A stretch of DNA of 64,000 bases from Leptolyngbya sp. FACHB-321 (GCF_014695975.1 NZ_JACJPI010000041.1:1-64000); one strand, 5' to 3'. Shown: positions 1 through 11,015, numbered from the stretch's first letter. Translations and numbers: made by a program. The notes: generated by a model from the sequence alone, not told the origin.

Positions 1-955
1 GGAAAACGCGCTCTTTGAGCTGTTCAAACGCCTCTGGATCACGAAAAAAGCTCGTGACATGAATCAGCATTTCTTCATACAGCGCTTTGACTTCCGCCGG
101 ATGCTCCTGCAAATAGGTTGCATAGTCGTCCAACTGTTCCAGCTTGTACAACAGCATCCGCCGCTGAATCCGGCGATGGACCGTGTTGGGCTTGTAGCGG
201 CTAAAATCAACCCCCGTAGCAGCTTTCAGCAGTGCAAAAATCGTGCTCAAGGCATCCTCTGTCTCCGGTGCGGCACTGGGCACGCTCACTGACAAAGGGT
301 TGACCAGCAGCGGATTGCGGCTGAGGGTTGCCAGTTCTTCCGCAATGCGGGCGGGCGGCAGCACAAAATCCACCTTCCCCGTCGCTACTGCCGTATGAGG
401 CATACTGTCAAACTGTGCCGTGTCTTCACACTGGGCAAACGTCACACCGCCAGCCGCTTTGATGGCCTTGAGCCCCAACGACCCATCGCCGTCGCCGCCC
501 GATAACACGACGGCGATCGCTTTGTGTCCGCGATCTGCCGCTAACGAAGTAAAAAAGGCATCCCCTGGCATATATTTGCCAAAGACCTTCTCGCGGGGCG
601 ACAGTTGCAGCACACCCTCAGAGAGAATCATCTTGGTGTTCGGCGGAATCACATACACCTGGTTGGGCTCCACGAGCATGCCGTTTTGCACCTCGTGCAC
701 AGCCAGAGGCGTTGCCCTGGAAAGAATTTCGCTCAGCAAGCTCTCGTGATCCGGGGCTAAATGCTGAATCAGGACAAACGCCATCCCTGTGTCAGTCGGC
801 AGATGGTTCAGTAATTGCGTAAAGGCTTCTAACCCGCCCGCAGAGGCAGCGACTCCCACCACGGGAAAGGGGGCTTCCACTAAGTTTTGCTGCCCGGAGT
901 CGCAGGCAGCGTCGGTAGCAGCAGACGGTGGTTGAGCCGAGGGATCAACAGTCAT
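1..955 (-). CDS. CheB/CheR-type chemotaxis methylesterase/methyltransferase fusion, N-terminal part (runs off window start)
   Basis: Minus-strand translation from ATG at 955: MTVDPSAQPPSAA...PFPVVGVAASAGGLEAFTQLLNHLPTDTGMAFVLIQHLAPDHESLLSEIL (CheB), then FRRYKPNTVHRRIQRRMLL-type CheR N-terminal motif; no stop before position 1. Confidence 0.85.
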   Translation of the reverse strand, partial: MTVDPSAQPPSAATDAACDSGQQNLVEAPFPVVGVAASAGGLEAFTQLLNHLPTDTGMAFVLIQHLAPDHESLLSEILSRATPLAVHEVQNGMLVEPNQVYVIPPNTKMILSEGVLQLSPREKVFGKYMPGDAFFTSLAADRGHKAIAVVLSGGDGDGSLGLKAIKAAGGVTFAQCEDTAQFDSMPHTAVATGKVDFVLPPARIAEELATLSRNPLLVNPLSVSVPSAAPETEDALSTIFALLKAATGVDFSRYKPNTVHRRIQRRMLLYKLEQLDDYATYLQEHPAEVKALYEEMLIHVTSFFRDPEAFEQLKERVF

Positions 956-1924
956 AGACGCAAGTGTGGCACCACAGGTTGACAAACATCCTCTCCACTG
1001 TAGAATGCTTTACCGAATCTTTCTGCAGGAATCGAAAGCCAAGCCAGGGTAAACGCCTCTGCTTGGGCAAGGACAGTCAAGCGGTAGTGCTGGTCCCAAT
1101 CGGCTCTAAAGGCAGCGGGCGATCACTTTGGTTAGTTGTACCCCGGAGCAACGGTGCAACGCAGCATAAGACTTTCAGCCGCTGCAAAGGGGCAAAAAGC
1201 GCCTCTGTACTACTCACTTTTGCTGCACATGAGTCCAATTTTAGGCCAAGACCACTAGTACAGCGCCTTTGGTGGCAACGACTCAAGGGTATTGGGGCGG
1301 TCAGGGGCGGCAGGTATGAGCCTAATAACAGCACTGGCAGCCGTTCTTAATATCAACCACGCCTTTGAGGGGCACGTGCACAGAAGTAGCATTACCTAGC
1401 ACGGTAATTTCCCACTCCAGCAGAGAGGCAGTTTGATCTGGTCTACCGACCGCTAAGGACAAATAGTTTTTCGTCAAAAAAATGGCAGACTGCCGTAACT
1501 CATAAGCGACCCGTGCTGAAACCTGAAACTCGCTCAAAGCGTCCAACCCGTGAATCACATCACTGGCTGTCTGCTGTGCTGTCAGCTGTCCACCTACTTC
1601 GCTTAGCTGCATCGCCCGACCTCAAGTTCAAAGCGGCTTTGCTGATCAACCTAGTACAGGTTAACGGCCAACACTGCTCTCCCACCAGGAGGGGGAACAA
1701 GAGCTTTAGCACTCCTTTCCCTAGTGAGAAGGGCTGAGGATCATGCCTACTTTCACGCCGCCAGGCCAGCTTTCTTGCGCAACACGCTGACTGACCACGC
1801 TTGCTAGACCACCGCAAGCAGGAGAGCAGCAGCGCCGGCGCCGTCTACAGCTCTACACGCCTAGTTGAGCAACGCCACACTCAACCCAGCCCAGAGCGAT
1901 CGCCTTCCTCTCTATGTCTCAGTA

Positions 1925-2209
1925 TCAGACCTTTGACGCGTCCTCTTGACCTTTCAATTGCGCCGCCTCAGCCAACAGTTGTGCTGCTTCAACCTCCAGC
2001 TGGGTCACACGATCCGCATGGCCACCGTCAGAGACACCCGCCATTGCTTCCGTTCTCGCTAGCGCTTCCGGACAGTTTTCCGTCTCGTCCATGGAGTCAT
2101 GCTGATGCTCGCAAAGCGGATACATCCCACCTTCGCCATCGGAGAGAGCCACTTGCCGATATTTGTCCGTATCATGACCATGTTCATTCGTGATTTTGAG
2201 CACCTGCAC
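1925..2209 (-). CDS. small hypothetical protein with coiled-coil-like C-terminus
   Basis: 94-aa ORF, non-repetitive composition with heptad-like VTQLEVEAAQLLAEAAQLKG; no family recognised. Confidence 0.35.
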   Translation of the reverse strand: MQVLKITNEHGHDTDKYRQVALSDGEGGMYPLCEHQHDSMDETENCPEALARTEAMAGVSDGGHADRVTQLEVEAAQLLAEAAQLKGQEDASKV

Positions 2210-2257
2210 CAGCTAAGTCATGTTCAATCGCTCGCTTTGTCTTCTCCACCATTATTC

Positions 2258-2288
2258 CCTTGGGTCGAGCCAAAGGCTCGACCCAAGG
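2258..2288. repeat. perfect 14-bp inverted repeat with 3-nt loop
   Basis: ccttgggtcgagcc-aaa-ggctcgacccaagg. Confidence 0.8.
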
Positions 2289-2768
2289 CGTAGCCTTGCT
2301 CAAGCTGGTTTTGCCCTGGGACTGCGCGTGCGTTGCTGCCGCGACTGGGATACCCAACAGACGAGCGCTGGCGTCTGCAAAGCGCTCACGCTAGGCTTGC
2401 CTGTCAAGACAGTAGCAAGATCGACATAGAGCACTGCTTTGCAGAGACGGGAAGCGGCAAAGGCAAGCCTAAAAAGGACTGGAAGTGTGAATGAGTCGAA
2501 AATGTGGTGCCGCTGACCAATGAGTAGCGCTATGGGTCGGTGTTCCTCCAGACTAGCATTCTAGCTTGTGATGACCTGGGCTAAGCTATGGGTAAACAGC
2601 ACAGCTTAGGCGTGGTTCAAAAGCCTAGAACACTGACGGGTGCTAACCTTGCAAGATTACGCCACATTTTCTGCTCACTCACAGCATAAGTTAACGATGC
2701 GGGGATAAGTTGCAAAGGGCACGAGCTCCATCGTTCGCATAGATACTGTAGGTTAGATAATTTTTTAA

Positions 2769-3260
2769 TCAGTGACAACTTTGTGCTAGTAGTTCATCTA
2801 AATCCACCACTTTCCGTAAACGGGCTGTGGAGTCACTCGATACTGAGGCAACTATGGAGCCATCTGGACTGAACCGAATTTTATAAACGCGATTCAGATG
2901 GTCTGAAAATATCTGTAGTTGCTGGCCATTCAAGTCCCATAATCGGACAGTACCATCATCTGAAGCGGTTGCAAGTTGCGAACCATGGGGGCTAAATTGA
3001 ACGTCGCGAACCGGGCTTAAATTGCTGTTAAAGGTTTGCAGCAGTTTACCCTGGATTGTCCACAAATGGGCTATCCCATCGGCACAAGCAGTTGCTAGCT
3101 TTTCACCGTTCGGGCTAAAACTAGCACTAAGAACCAGTTCTGGATGCTTCAAGGTTTGAATCAGTTGCCCATTAAGCTTCCACATTTTTGCTGTACGGTC
3201 CTCTGAAGCGGTTACGATTTGGTTGCTAACAAGATCGAAACTGAGATTTGTAATCGGTAC
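2769..3260 (-). pseudogene. WD40-repeat protein remnant
   Basis: Repeated VLSASFSPNGEKLATACADGIAHLW / VRDVQFSPHGSQLATASDDGTVRLWDLNG units; homology continues upstream of the ORF start and then stops. Confidence 0.7.
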
Positions 3261-4147
3261 TTAGCACTTAAAACCGCTGCCTGTAGTCAAGCATCAAGGG
3301 CGATCGCCCGGTCTTAAGGCAGCCAGAAGCAGTCAACAACAGTGCTACAGGCACTGCTAGAGGCAGACAGAGCGATCGCTCCACTCAGTTACTAACAACA
3401 ACTAAGCCTCTACCGCTTCAGACCTAAAGCGCAGGCAGAAAGTACCTGTTACCACTCGCCAACCGACCTGGCAGCACGACCGAGGTAAAGCCCTGGAACG
3501 CTACCAAACTCACGACTAGCAAGCAGTGGTTTTGTGTACCATGCCCACCGGTTTGGCTAAGCTGCCACAGCCGCAAAACGGACTTAACCTCTAAGTAAGG
3601 CAAAGTAGTGACACCCTTTTTAAGGAAGGGTTCTTTAGTGGCCTGAAGCCTCCCCAGTTCCCTGATTAGCACGTTCCAACGCCTTTGCGCCAGGAGTCGT
3701 AGGGCTAATCAACTGCTAAGACTGGGTAGTTGAGTTGATGTCATTTTCTGACAACGACCAAATCCTTTGCTCAAATAAACTGTGGCAATGCATAGGAAAC
3801 CCAAGAAGGCTCTATAGAAAGTGCGAAGTTTGACGAACAACTTAAAACAACAATCAATGAACAGTCGGAGCCCCTTTTTGCTGCCGATTTATTTGCAAGC
3901 ATTGCAGCGGCACTTGAACCAGGCGACTACCTTCCTGCCCTTGTTAGCGAGCAAGCAAATTAGCAGACAGCTTGCACAGCTAAAACTTTGGTGGTGTGGG
4001 CACGAAATTCGATAACCCGGATGATTGGACTGCTGGAGAGACTCTGGAGCGATTAATGGCTTCTCTCAACAAGACGCTCAGTACGATCTATGGCAGTGGC
4101 TGACGAAAGGTTTTGAGCCAGCTACCGCATTGTGTAGCAGCATGGAA

Positions 4148-6298
4148 CTAGCGGGCGCCCATTGCCAACATACTTAAAGCAGCGACCTGATAATAGTGAC
4201 CTAAAATTTCTCGATAGCCATAGCCCTGTTGAGCCATTGAAGCAGCACCCCATTGGCTCATACCAAGCCCTCCGTGAGCTTTGTCAGTAATTGCCTGAGT
4301 GGAAGCATATTGAGCTAACAGCACTTGACCGTCTGTGGTGAGCATGACTTGCCCACGGGTCTGAGCAACAGCCTCAGCGGTCGTATTGAACTCGCTGTCA
4401 ATGCCCCGGTATGACTGGTAGCGAGTGCTGGAATCCAAATCGTACAGTGAGTGAGCAGGACTGATATGGTGATTTAACGCATAAGACCGAGCAGCGATCG
4501 CCTGAGCCTTCAGCGCTTCCATACCCCAGGACGGGGACGCTTCAGCACCGACTACACTAATCAGGTATTGCTCCAAAGCGACCCAGTTCACTACAGTCAA
4601 GCCGCCCGGCCGAGAGGTGACCATTAAAGTGCCGCGATACCACTTCCCACCAACAGCGATCGCGCCACCGGCACTGGGTCGAATGAGAAAAGTTGACGGC
4701 AACTGCACCGAGCCTAGCTGAATGCCCTTAGAGTTCGGAGACGTGACCAGGCTTTCCATTGCGGGCACCATACCAAGCGGTCGTTGAGATGAGTCCAGAA
4801 TCCAGGCAGGTGTAGAGCTAGCAAGCTGTAGAGCAATCACGTCTTGCACCAAAGCAACGCGCATTGTCACACCTGAAGTTGGCTGTGACATGACTAAAGG
4901 TACACTACCGTTCTGTTGCCATGATTGAGCAGGCGCTTTAGCTGCTTGGGTTGCAGCTGTCAGCAGTGGTTGGCTGTCCACAGTTTCCCAACGCCCGTCT
5001 ATAAATTCCCGCAGTTCAAAGTGAAGGTGCGGACCAGTGGACATACCGGTGCTGCCCACCCGACCAATGACCTGACCTGGTTGGACCATTTGACCAGTCC
5101 GCACAGTAACGGCAGACAAATGGGCATAAAGCGTTTGTAAGGAACGTCCGCCCCACTGAGACTGGACGAGAATACGCAGGCCATAGCCACCGTCGTAAGC
5201 AGCAGAGACAACCTGACCCCCTAAAGCAGACAGAACAGGTGTCCCAGAAGCAGCACCCAGATCAACGCCAGCATGGAAGCGACGCCTGCCCGTAATGGGG
5301 TGCGTCCGCCAACCAAAACCCGACGTGATTGGTACTGAAGTAGGGAGTGGATAACGCAACAAAGCCCCGACCTGGTCTAAAGAAGACGGCAGATCAAGGG
5401 CTTGAGGGAAGCGGGGCTGAGGACGGTAATGAGACTGAGTCGCCACCGTGAAATAGTCGTTTATGTAACCACCAACAGGTGCCGAAGGAGGAGCAGGCAA
5501 ACCTTGGTAGCCGGTGGTTTGAGTTGGTGGCACAAAAAGCTGCTGTGGCTCACTTTGTCTCACAACTGCTGCTGACGGTAACGCAGTCGGTACGACTGGA
5601 GTCGTAACTGGAGGTGACTGGCTTGCTGGAGGTACCGGCGATGCTACCGTAATCGCTTCAGTCGGCGGCGACACTTCGAGCCAGTACCCCTCACCTTTGT
5701 GGCGAATTAGCTTTATGTCTGGGGGTACTGAAGTCGGTTGCTTCCTGGTAGCCTTTAGCGTAGGTAACTCAGTGGGAGGTAACACTGTCGTTGTAGGCAT
5801 CTCTACAGTCGGGGCAAGCGGGTCGTCATGCAAAGAACCTGGAGCCTCAGGTGTTTCTAACGTCCCCCCAGGCACGCTCGCAGCGTCAGGCGTAAACGAA
5901 GGTTCCAGTAGAGGTGCTGACGTCGCAGTCGACTCACCAGAAACAACCGGATTAAGAGGTAGGGGTTCGCTCGCTGAGCTTGAAGCCGAGTGCCCTATAG
6001 GCTCAGTTGCAGCTGTAGCGCTGTAGTCATTCAATAATAGTAGAGGGGATGAGCGTCCTAAACTTCCAGGCTCAGAAAGAGCCAATTGATTGACTGAAAA
6101 ACTAGTTTCTAATTGCACGGTCGGTACGAGAAAGTGATCCGGTTTCGGCAAAGCCTGACCCGAAAGACCAGTAACAACGAACGTCGTTAAGGTTCCGATT
6201 CCTGCAATCAATCCTCGTCGTACAGCACCGTGCATAACAATCCATGTGAAAATAAAGACGTCATCGCCCTTACGCAGACTGCCCCGCTCTGAAGCCAA
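4148..6298 (-). CDS. M23 (LytM-like) peptidase with C-terminal SpoIID/LytB-like domain
   Basis: SGFGWRTHPITGRRRFHAGVDLGAASGTPVLSALGG...GPHLHFELRE (M23); VVGAEASPSWGMEALKAQAIAARSYAL...GGLGMSQWGAASMAQQGYGYREILGHYY (SpoIID). Confidence 0.85.
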   Translation of the reverse strand: MASERGSLRKGDDVFIFTWIVMHGAVRRGLIAGIGTLTTFVVTGLSGQALPKPDHFLVPTVQLETSFSVNQLALSEPGSLGRSSPLLLLNDYSATAATEPIGHSASSSASEPLPLNPVVSGESTATSAPLLEPSFTPDAASVPGGTLETPEAPGSLHDDPLAPTVEMPTTTVLPPTELPTLKATRKQPTSVPPDIKLIRHKGEGYWLEVSPPTEAITVASPVPPASQSPPVTTPVVPTALPSAAVVRQSEPQQLFVPPTQTTGYQGLPAPPSAPVGGYINDYFTVATQSHYRPQPRFPQALDLPSSLDQVGALLRYPLPTSVPITSGFGWRTHPITGRRRFHAGVDLGAASGTPVLSALGGQVVSAAYDGGYGLRILVQSQWGGRSLQTLYAHLSAVTVRTGQMVQPGQVIGRVGSTGMSTGPHLHFELREFIDGRWETVDSQPLLTAATQAAKAPAQSWQQNGSVPLVMSQPTSGVTMRVALVQDVIALQLASSTPAWILDSSQRPLGMVPAMESLVTSPNSKGIQLGSVQLPSTFLIRPSAGGAIAVGGKWYRGTLMVTSRPGGLTVVNWVALEQYLISVVGAEASPSWGMEALKAQAIAARSYALNHHISPAHSLYDLDSSTRYQSYRGIDSEFNTTAEAVAQTRGQVMLTTDGQVLLAQYASTQAITDKAHGGLGMSQWGAASMAQQGYGYREILGHYYQVAALSMLAMGAR

Positions 6299-6530
6299 AG
6301 TGAACTCGCCAAATCTACCGAATTGCGCCTCAAAAAGTTAGTTAGCAGGCGTTATTACGGAGAATTAATCGTTTTGTTTCAGAATAATTCAGCTTATGCC
6401 GTCATAAAATTGGTGCAATTAAAAAGTCTCTACGTAAATACTGTTCAAACGGGCATACTAACGGGGTAAATGTCTCTAGAGGCCACAGCAAGTTTGGCAG
6501 TACTAACGCTACCTCTCTTTTGAAGAACTT

Positions 6531-8396
6531 ATGTCTCGAACATCAACCTGGAATTTTGCTCCTACCGACACACTTCGTTTGCCCAAGGTGTTTAAGGTAG
6601 GAATTGAAAAAATAGCGAGAGCCATTGATGCCGGCAATGGCGCTGAAGCTAGAGCAGTTCTAAATAAGTTGCTAGCAGAATACGAGCCCATGGAGGCAGT
6701 GATTGAAGAGCCACAATGGAGTGAATTTACCCCTCCAGTAGCAACCAAGGCTGTTAGCTCTAGCGCTGTAGAAGATCTCTTTTTAGAAGACGAACCAATT
6801 CCCGTTGAAGTGTTGTCACAAGTCTTTCAAAAAGAAGTCCCTGTTAGCTCTGTAACAAGACTAACAGAGAGTTCTGCTTTGCTAGAAGACGATAACCCGG
6901 CAGCAGAACCCAGTGCTTCACCTGAGCAAGTTAGCAGCGGCTCAGACCTTGTTACCAGTTCATTAGAGCTGATAACCGAGGAAACTGAAGGCACAATGAG
7001 TGGCACTCAAGAAGGTACTGTTGTGGCTGTCGGTCCTGAAGTTGCAAGTGGCTTAACTGAATCTATAGATCCACAAAGAGATGCTGTCATAGAACAGTCA
7101 ATCGAACCAACACAACCACTGCTTGAAAAGGCAACTCCTGGTCATCAAGGCAGTGACCTGATAACACAACCACATGCTGTAACAGTAAAGATTGCGGACG
7201 CTGAAGAAGCAAATTCAAACCCTGACAATGCAGGCCAAGCAGAAGCCATTGAGGCGCTTCTTACTGAACCGGAGAAAACACAAGCAACAACAGAAAGCGT
7301 AGTAACGAAAGCGCCTAACCTAACCGAAATTATTTGGTTGCAGACTCTAGTGACAACCATTGAAGAGACGTTTGGCAAGACGAGTGTTGACACCGATAGC
7401 TACAGAGAAGAACACGTTGAAGTAAGTGAAAGTGCAGCCAAACCATATTCTGTTACAGAATTGCAAGGGCAACAAAAAGAGGAGCTCTATGCTGTAACAG
7501 AATTCAAAGCTGACACGAGCAATACCCTTCCAGGAGAATTAACTGAAAGTGAAACAGGCACCTTCGAAGCAGTAGAAAACAGCGTTACAGAATTGAAAGA
7601 GGCACTCAATTCAGTAACTACGTTCAAAACAGCCACGCCCGTAACCTTTAACGAATTTGTCGTAAGTAGCACTGCTGAAAAAACTCTTAAAAAGCTTGAA
7701 GCCATTGCCACGCAAGGAAAGCAAGACTCCAGACCAGAGAATCTTTATTCTGTGACAGAAACACTCAATGATTCTGTTACCGAACCAACCACTGTACTTC
7801 AAGACTTACCCAACAGTAGTGAATCAAAGGTAATTGAAACAATTGAAGCTCTACCAGCAGAAGCACTACCAACACCAGCCGAAATTGAGCAATTAGCGGA
7901 GTTTGGTCAAAACCTTTTCCAAACGTGGCTCTTACTGGCTCAACAAAGAAACCGGTTGAATCAAGAAGACTGTTGGGGTGTAAATATCGGTATTGAACTG
8001 ATTTACAAAGAGGGCTTTCAGTCTGTTTCCATGCACCGCTTCCTCAACCTGCTCGGAAGCTTGGCTAAGGCTAAGGCTATGCAGACTTATGGGCACTTAC
8101 ACTTGTCTCAAAAGGGCAGTCAGGAGTCAGTTACTTTGAACGGAGTGCCCGTTAACAAAGTAGCTTACTATGACCCACAGAAACCATTAGATCTAAGAGG
8201 TATAAACCGAAATCAACAGACTATAGTAACGGCTTCGGAAGAATATCCAAGTAAGTTTGAAGAAGCTCGTCAAGCGATCGCTTTTCATGCTGATCAGTTT
8301 GAACAGCACGGGAAACAAACGAAGCGAAAGGAAGAAGGAGCAGCTAACAATAAAGGCTTAAATATACTCGAAAGCCTGAGACGCTTCTTAAACTGA
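6531..8396 (+). CDS. hypothetical protein, repeated SVTE/AVTE motif region and distinct C-terminal domain
   Basis: 621-aa ORF; recurrent YSVTELQ, YAVTEFK, NSVTELK, NSVTTFK, YSVTETLNDSVTEP motifs. Confidence 0.7.
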   Translation: MSRTSTWNFAPTDTLRLPKVFKVGIEKIARAIDAGNGAEARAVLNKLLAEYEPMEAVIEEPQWSEFTPPVATKAVSSSAVEDLFLEDEPIPVEVLSQVFQKEVPVSSVTRLTESSALLEDDNPAAEPSASPEQVSSGSDLVTSSLELITEETEGTMSGTQEGTVVAVGPEVASGLTESIDPQRDAVIEQSIEPTQPLLEKATPGHQGSDLITQPHAVTVKIADAEEANSNPDNAGQAEAIEALLTEPEKTQATTESVVTKAPNLTEIIWLQTLVTTIEETFGKTSVDTDSYREEHVEVSESAAKPYSVTELQGQQKEELYAVTEFKADTSNTLPGELTESETGTFEAVENSVTELKEALNSVTTFKTATPVTFNEFVVSSTAEKTLKKLEAIATQGKQDSRPENLYSVTETLNDSVTEPTTVLQDLPNSSESKVIETIEALPAEALPTPAEIEQLAEFGQNLFQTWLLLAQQRNRLNQEDCWGVNIGIELIYKEGFQSVSMHRFLNLLGSLAKAKAMQTYGHLHLSQKGSQESVTLNGVPVNKVAYYDPQKPLDLRGINRNQQTIVTASEEYPSKFEEARQAIAFHADQFEQHGKQTKRKEEGAANNKGLNILESLRRFLN

Positions 8397-8422
8397 AACG
8401 GATTGATATAACCGCAAAAAAA

Positions 8423-8461
8423 GAGGCTTTCAGTCAGCACATCAGTGCTCTTTGAAGCCTC
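8423..8461. terminator. bidirectional hairpin terminator between convergent genes
   Basis: aaaaaaagaggctt...agcac-atca-gtgct...gaagcctc between a + gene and a - gene. Confidence 0.55.
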
Positions 8462-8486
8462 GCATAATAATTAGACTAAACAAGCG

Positions 8487-10271
8487 CTACTTAGCAGCAG
8501 TAGCCTTACGCTGTAGTTTAAGTTGGGCGATCACTGACTCAGCTTTGTCAAGCGATGGCGCAAATGTTTGGTTGTAGAAATCAACTAAAAAGGTTTGCCA
8601 ATCCAACTTGCCAGACGCAATTTGGTCTAGTTGAGATTCCATTTGAGCTGTGAATTTCGGACGCACTAGATCAGGAATAACAGCATCCAGAAAGGACATT
8701 AGTTCCATGCCAGTTGGAGTCACAACTAACTTACCTTTTTCCACCTGGACATAGTTACGGTCTTTCAAGGTTTTGACCGTGCTGGCATATGTAGAAGGAC
8801 GACCAATGCCCTTCTTTTCCATTTCTTGAATCAAGCGTGGTTCCGAGAAGCGACCGGGTGGGGACGTGCGTTTTTTGTCAGCTTGGACTTTAACACTAGT
8901 CATCATTTGACCTTCTTTAACAGCAGGCAGCACTGAATCACCACTCAGGTTGTTCCAGTACTTGGTGTAGCCAGGGAAGGTTAGCACCTGACCACGAGCC
9001 TCCCAATTTGTTGTGCCGGACTGTAGCAGCACTTTCGTTTTAGCTATCAGTGCGGGTGCTGCTTGTGTAGCGATCGCCCGCCGCCAAATCAGGTCATACA
9101 GTTTGATTGCCTCTGCTTTGCCGTTCCCCTTCAACTTTTGAAAAGGCGCTTCAGCCAGAGACTGAGCCTTCTCTGCTGTCATTGCGCAATCAGTAGGACG
9201 GATTGCCTCGTGAGCTTCCTGAGCACCGTCCTTGCTTTTATGTTTTGCCGTTTTTGCAGGCACATTTGTCGGGTCTGTCTGCTGGAGGTATGCCAGGGCA
9301 GCCTCACAGAAGCTAGCAGACAATGCCACTGAGTCAGTCCGCATATACGTGATCATGCCTTGCTCATAAAGCACCTGAGCCAACTCCATCGTCCGCTCTG
9401 GGGCTAATTTCAGGAGTGCCCCTGCTGCTTGCTGCAAAGAGGACGTAGTAAACGGTGCTGGAGCATTGAGCGTGGCTTGCTGACTCTCAACCTTCACAAT
9501 TTTATGAGGCTTAGACTGCGCCTCTGACACGATTTGAGCCGCTATTTTAGGGTCTGTAATACGGTCAGACTCTGACTCTTTAGCTTCCTGTTCTTCAGAG
9601 ACTGCTGCTTCAGTGTCTTGGCTACCCGCTTTAGACGCACGGTACAGCGCTTTGAACCCTTCAGGGTAGGTTGCTGAGAGTGTGAAGTAGTCTTCTGGCT
9701 TGAAGGCACGAATCCGCAGCTCTAGAGAAGCCAACAACCACAGTGCTGAGGATTGAACACGACCCATTGACTTAGCACCAATGTCCAATGCCCACACAAT
9801 CCGTTTGGTGCCAGAGTAGCCCACCATTTTGTCCAGGTGTGCTCGTCCTAAAGCAGCGCCCACAAGATCAACGTCTAGCTTGCGTGGGTTCGCCAACGCT
9901 TTTTGAATCGCGTCCTTCGTGATTTCCTGGTAGACCACGCGATCAGGGTTCTTCAGCTTCAACTCCTCAGTTAGATGCCAGGCAATGCTTTCACCTTCGC
10001 GATCGCCGTCTGTCGCCAGAACAACTCGGCGACCTTTCATTTCCTGCTTAATTGCACTCAGGTTTTTCTTTTTGTCTTTGGAGACTTCCCAATTTGAGAC
10101 TACTTTAGAGCCGTGAATGTCGAACCCACGGCTGTCTTCGCCGGAATCCCCAAGTTCACGAATGTGACCGACGCTCGCTTTAACCACAGCGTCTATGCCC
10201 AAGTCCTTGCAGTACTTCGTAATTTTCTCGCGCTTACCGGGAGACTCAATGATGAGCAGTAGCTTTTCCAT
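8487..10271 (-). CDS. topA: type IA DNA topoisomerase (topoisomerase I)
   Basis: MEKLLLIIESPGKREKITKY; TOPRIM ATDGDREGESIAWHL; active-site GMITYMRTDSVALS; GIGRPSTYASTVKTLKDRNYV. Start set at 10271 rather than the ORF-track 10352. Confidence 0.93.
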   Translation of the reverse strand: MEKLLLIIESPGKREKITKYCKDLGIDAVVKASVGHIRELGDSGEDSRGFDIHGSKVVSNWEVSKDKKKNLSAIKQEMKGRRVVLATDGDREGESIAWHLTEELKLKNPDRVVYQEITKDAIQKALANPRKLDVDLVGAALGRAHLDKMVGYSGTKRIVWALDIGAKSMGRVQSSALWLLASLELRIRAFKPEDYFTLSATYPEGFKALYRASKAGSQDTEAAVSEEQEAKESESDRITDPKIAAQIVSEAQSKPHKIVKVESQQATLNAPAPFTTSSLQQAAGALLKLAPERTMELAQVLYEQGMITYMRTDSVALSASFCEAALAYLQQTDPTNVPAKTAKHKSKDGAQEAHEAIRPTDCAMTAEKAQSLAEAPFQKLKGNGKAEAIKLYDLIWRRAIATQAAPALIAKTKVLLQSGTTNWEARGQVLTFPGYTKYWNNLSGDSVLPAVKEGQMMTSVKVQADKKRTSPPGRFSEPRLIQEMEKKGIGRPSTYASTVKTLKDRNYVQVEKGKLVVTPTGMELMSFLDAVIPDLVRPKFTAQMESQLDQIASGKLDWQTFLVDFYNQTFAPSLDKAESVIAQLKLQRKATAAK

Positions 10272-10631
10272 AATGCTTAGAAGGTTGAAGTCGTCCAATG
10301 CGCTCTTACCAAGGTGGCGACATTGACCGCTGTACAACCTTAGAGTGCCCAAACAGTACGGTTGCTAAGCGTGGCACGTCAAACAGCTGCACTGATAATC
10401 GTCCTTGAGCTTAAAAGTCAAGCTGTAACTTAAAACAAAACACAAAACTAGCAACACCACTAGACTTTCGTTGCTTGCTTGACTGGCGCTTTGTTAAAAC
10501 GAGGGTCTTGACAAAGCGCTAGAGTGATCCATTTCCGGGGGACTCTAGTACTATAGAAAGCAAATTCCCCGTCTGTCCCCAGCTTCGCTACATTCGTTGG
10601 CGGCAGAGGGGCTATACCAGGAGTTTTTGAC

Positions 10632-10754
10632 ATGGAAGAGTTACTGACCCAGGCAACGGTGGCCGTCGAGTGGTTTAGTTTGGGCTATATGGCGGGGTCA
10701 CTCGCCTGGCGCACACACCTTCACTTCACCCAGCCGTTCCAGACTAAGTTCTAG
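10632..10754 (+). CDS. possible 40-aa small protein
   Basis: MEELLTQATVAVEWFSLGYMAGSLAWRTHLHFTQPFQTKF, preceded by purine-rich ccaggag. Confidence 0.35.
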   Translation: MEELLTQATVAVEWFSLGYMAGSLAWRTHLHFTQPFQTKF

Positions 10755-10787
10755 ACGCGGCGACAGACCACACCCGTCTTACGGGAA

Positions 10788-10976
10788 TTGAGTCCCCATC
10801 TGCCAGTTCAGACCGTCCCACCGTCCAAACTACGCTCCCCCGTGGAGCAGCTACGGCAACAATGTCAGCAAGTCGGGATCAAATGGCGTGACGCATATGG
10901 GAAACACAAGCACCTCAAGAAACATGAAATGCTAGCGGCCCTTAAAGCCAGCAACGTGATTCCCTTCCAGCGTTAA
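10788..10976 (+). CDS. small hypothetical protein with SAP/Rho-N-like helical motif
   Basis: VEQLRQQCQQVGIKWRDAYGKHKHLKKHEMLAALKA resembles short SAP-like DNA-binding motifs (weak). Confidence 0.4.
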   Translation: MSPHLPVQTVPPSKLRSPVEQLRQQCQQVGIKWRDAYGKHKHLKKHEMLAALKASNVIPFQR

Positions 10977-11015
10977 GCGTCAGGCGCTACACCCAATAAC
11001 AGTTTGTACTACCCG

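Noticed and set aside
964-1817. ORFs in the 1.0-1.8 kb region
   Set aside because: Overlapping short frames on both strands with no coherent protein-like signal; likely non-coding or decayed.
3821-4130. Possible gene remnant (EQLKTTINEQSEPLFAADLFASIAAALEPGDYLPALVSEQAN)
   Set aside because: Protein-like fragment visible but interrupted by stops, with no family recognised; too weak to call.
4925-5211. ORFs antisense to the M23/SpoIID gene
   Set aside because: Antisense shadow ORFs with low-complexity or improbable protein sequence.
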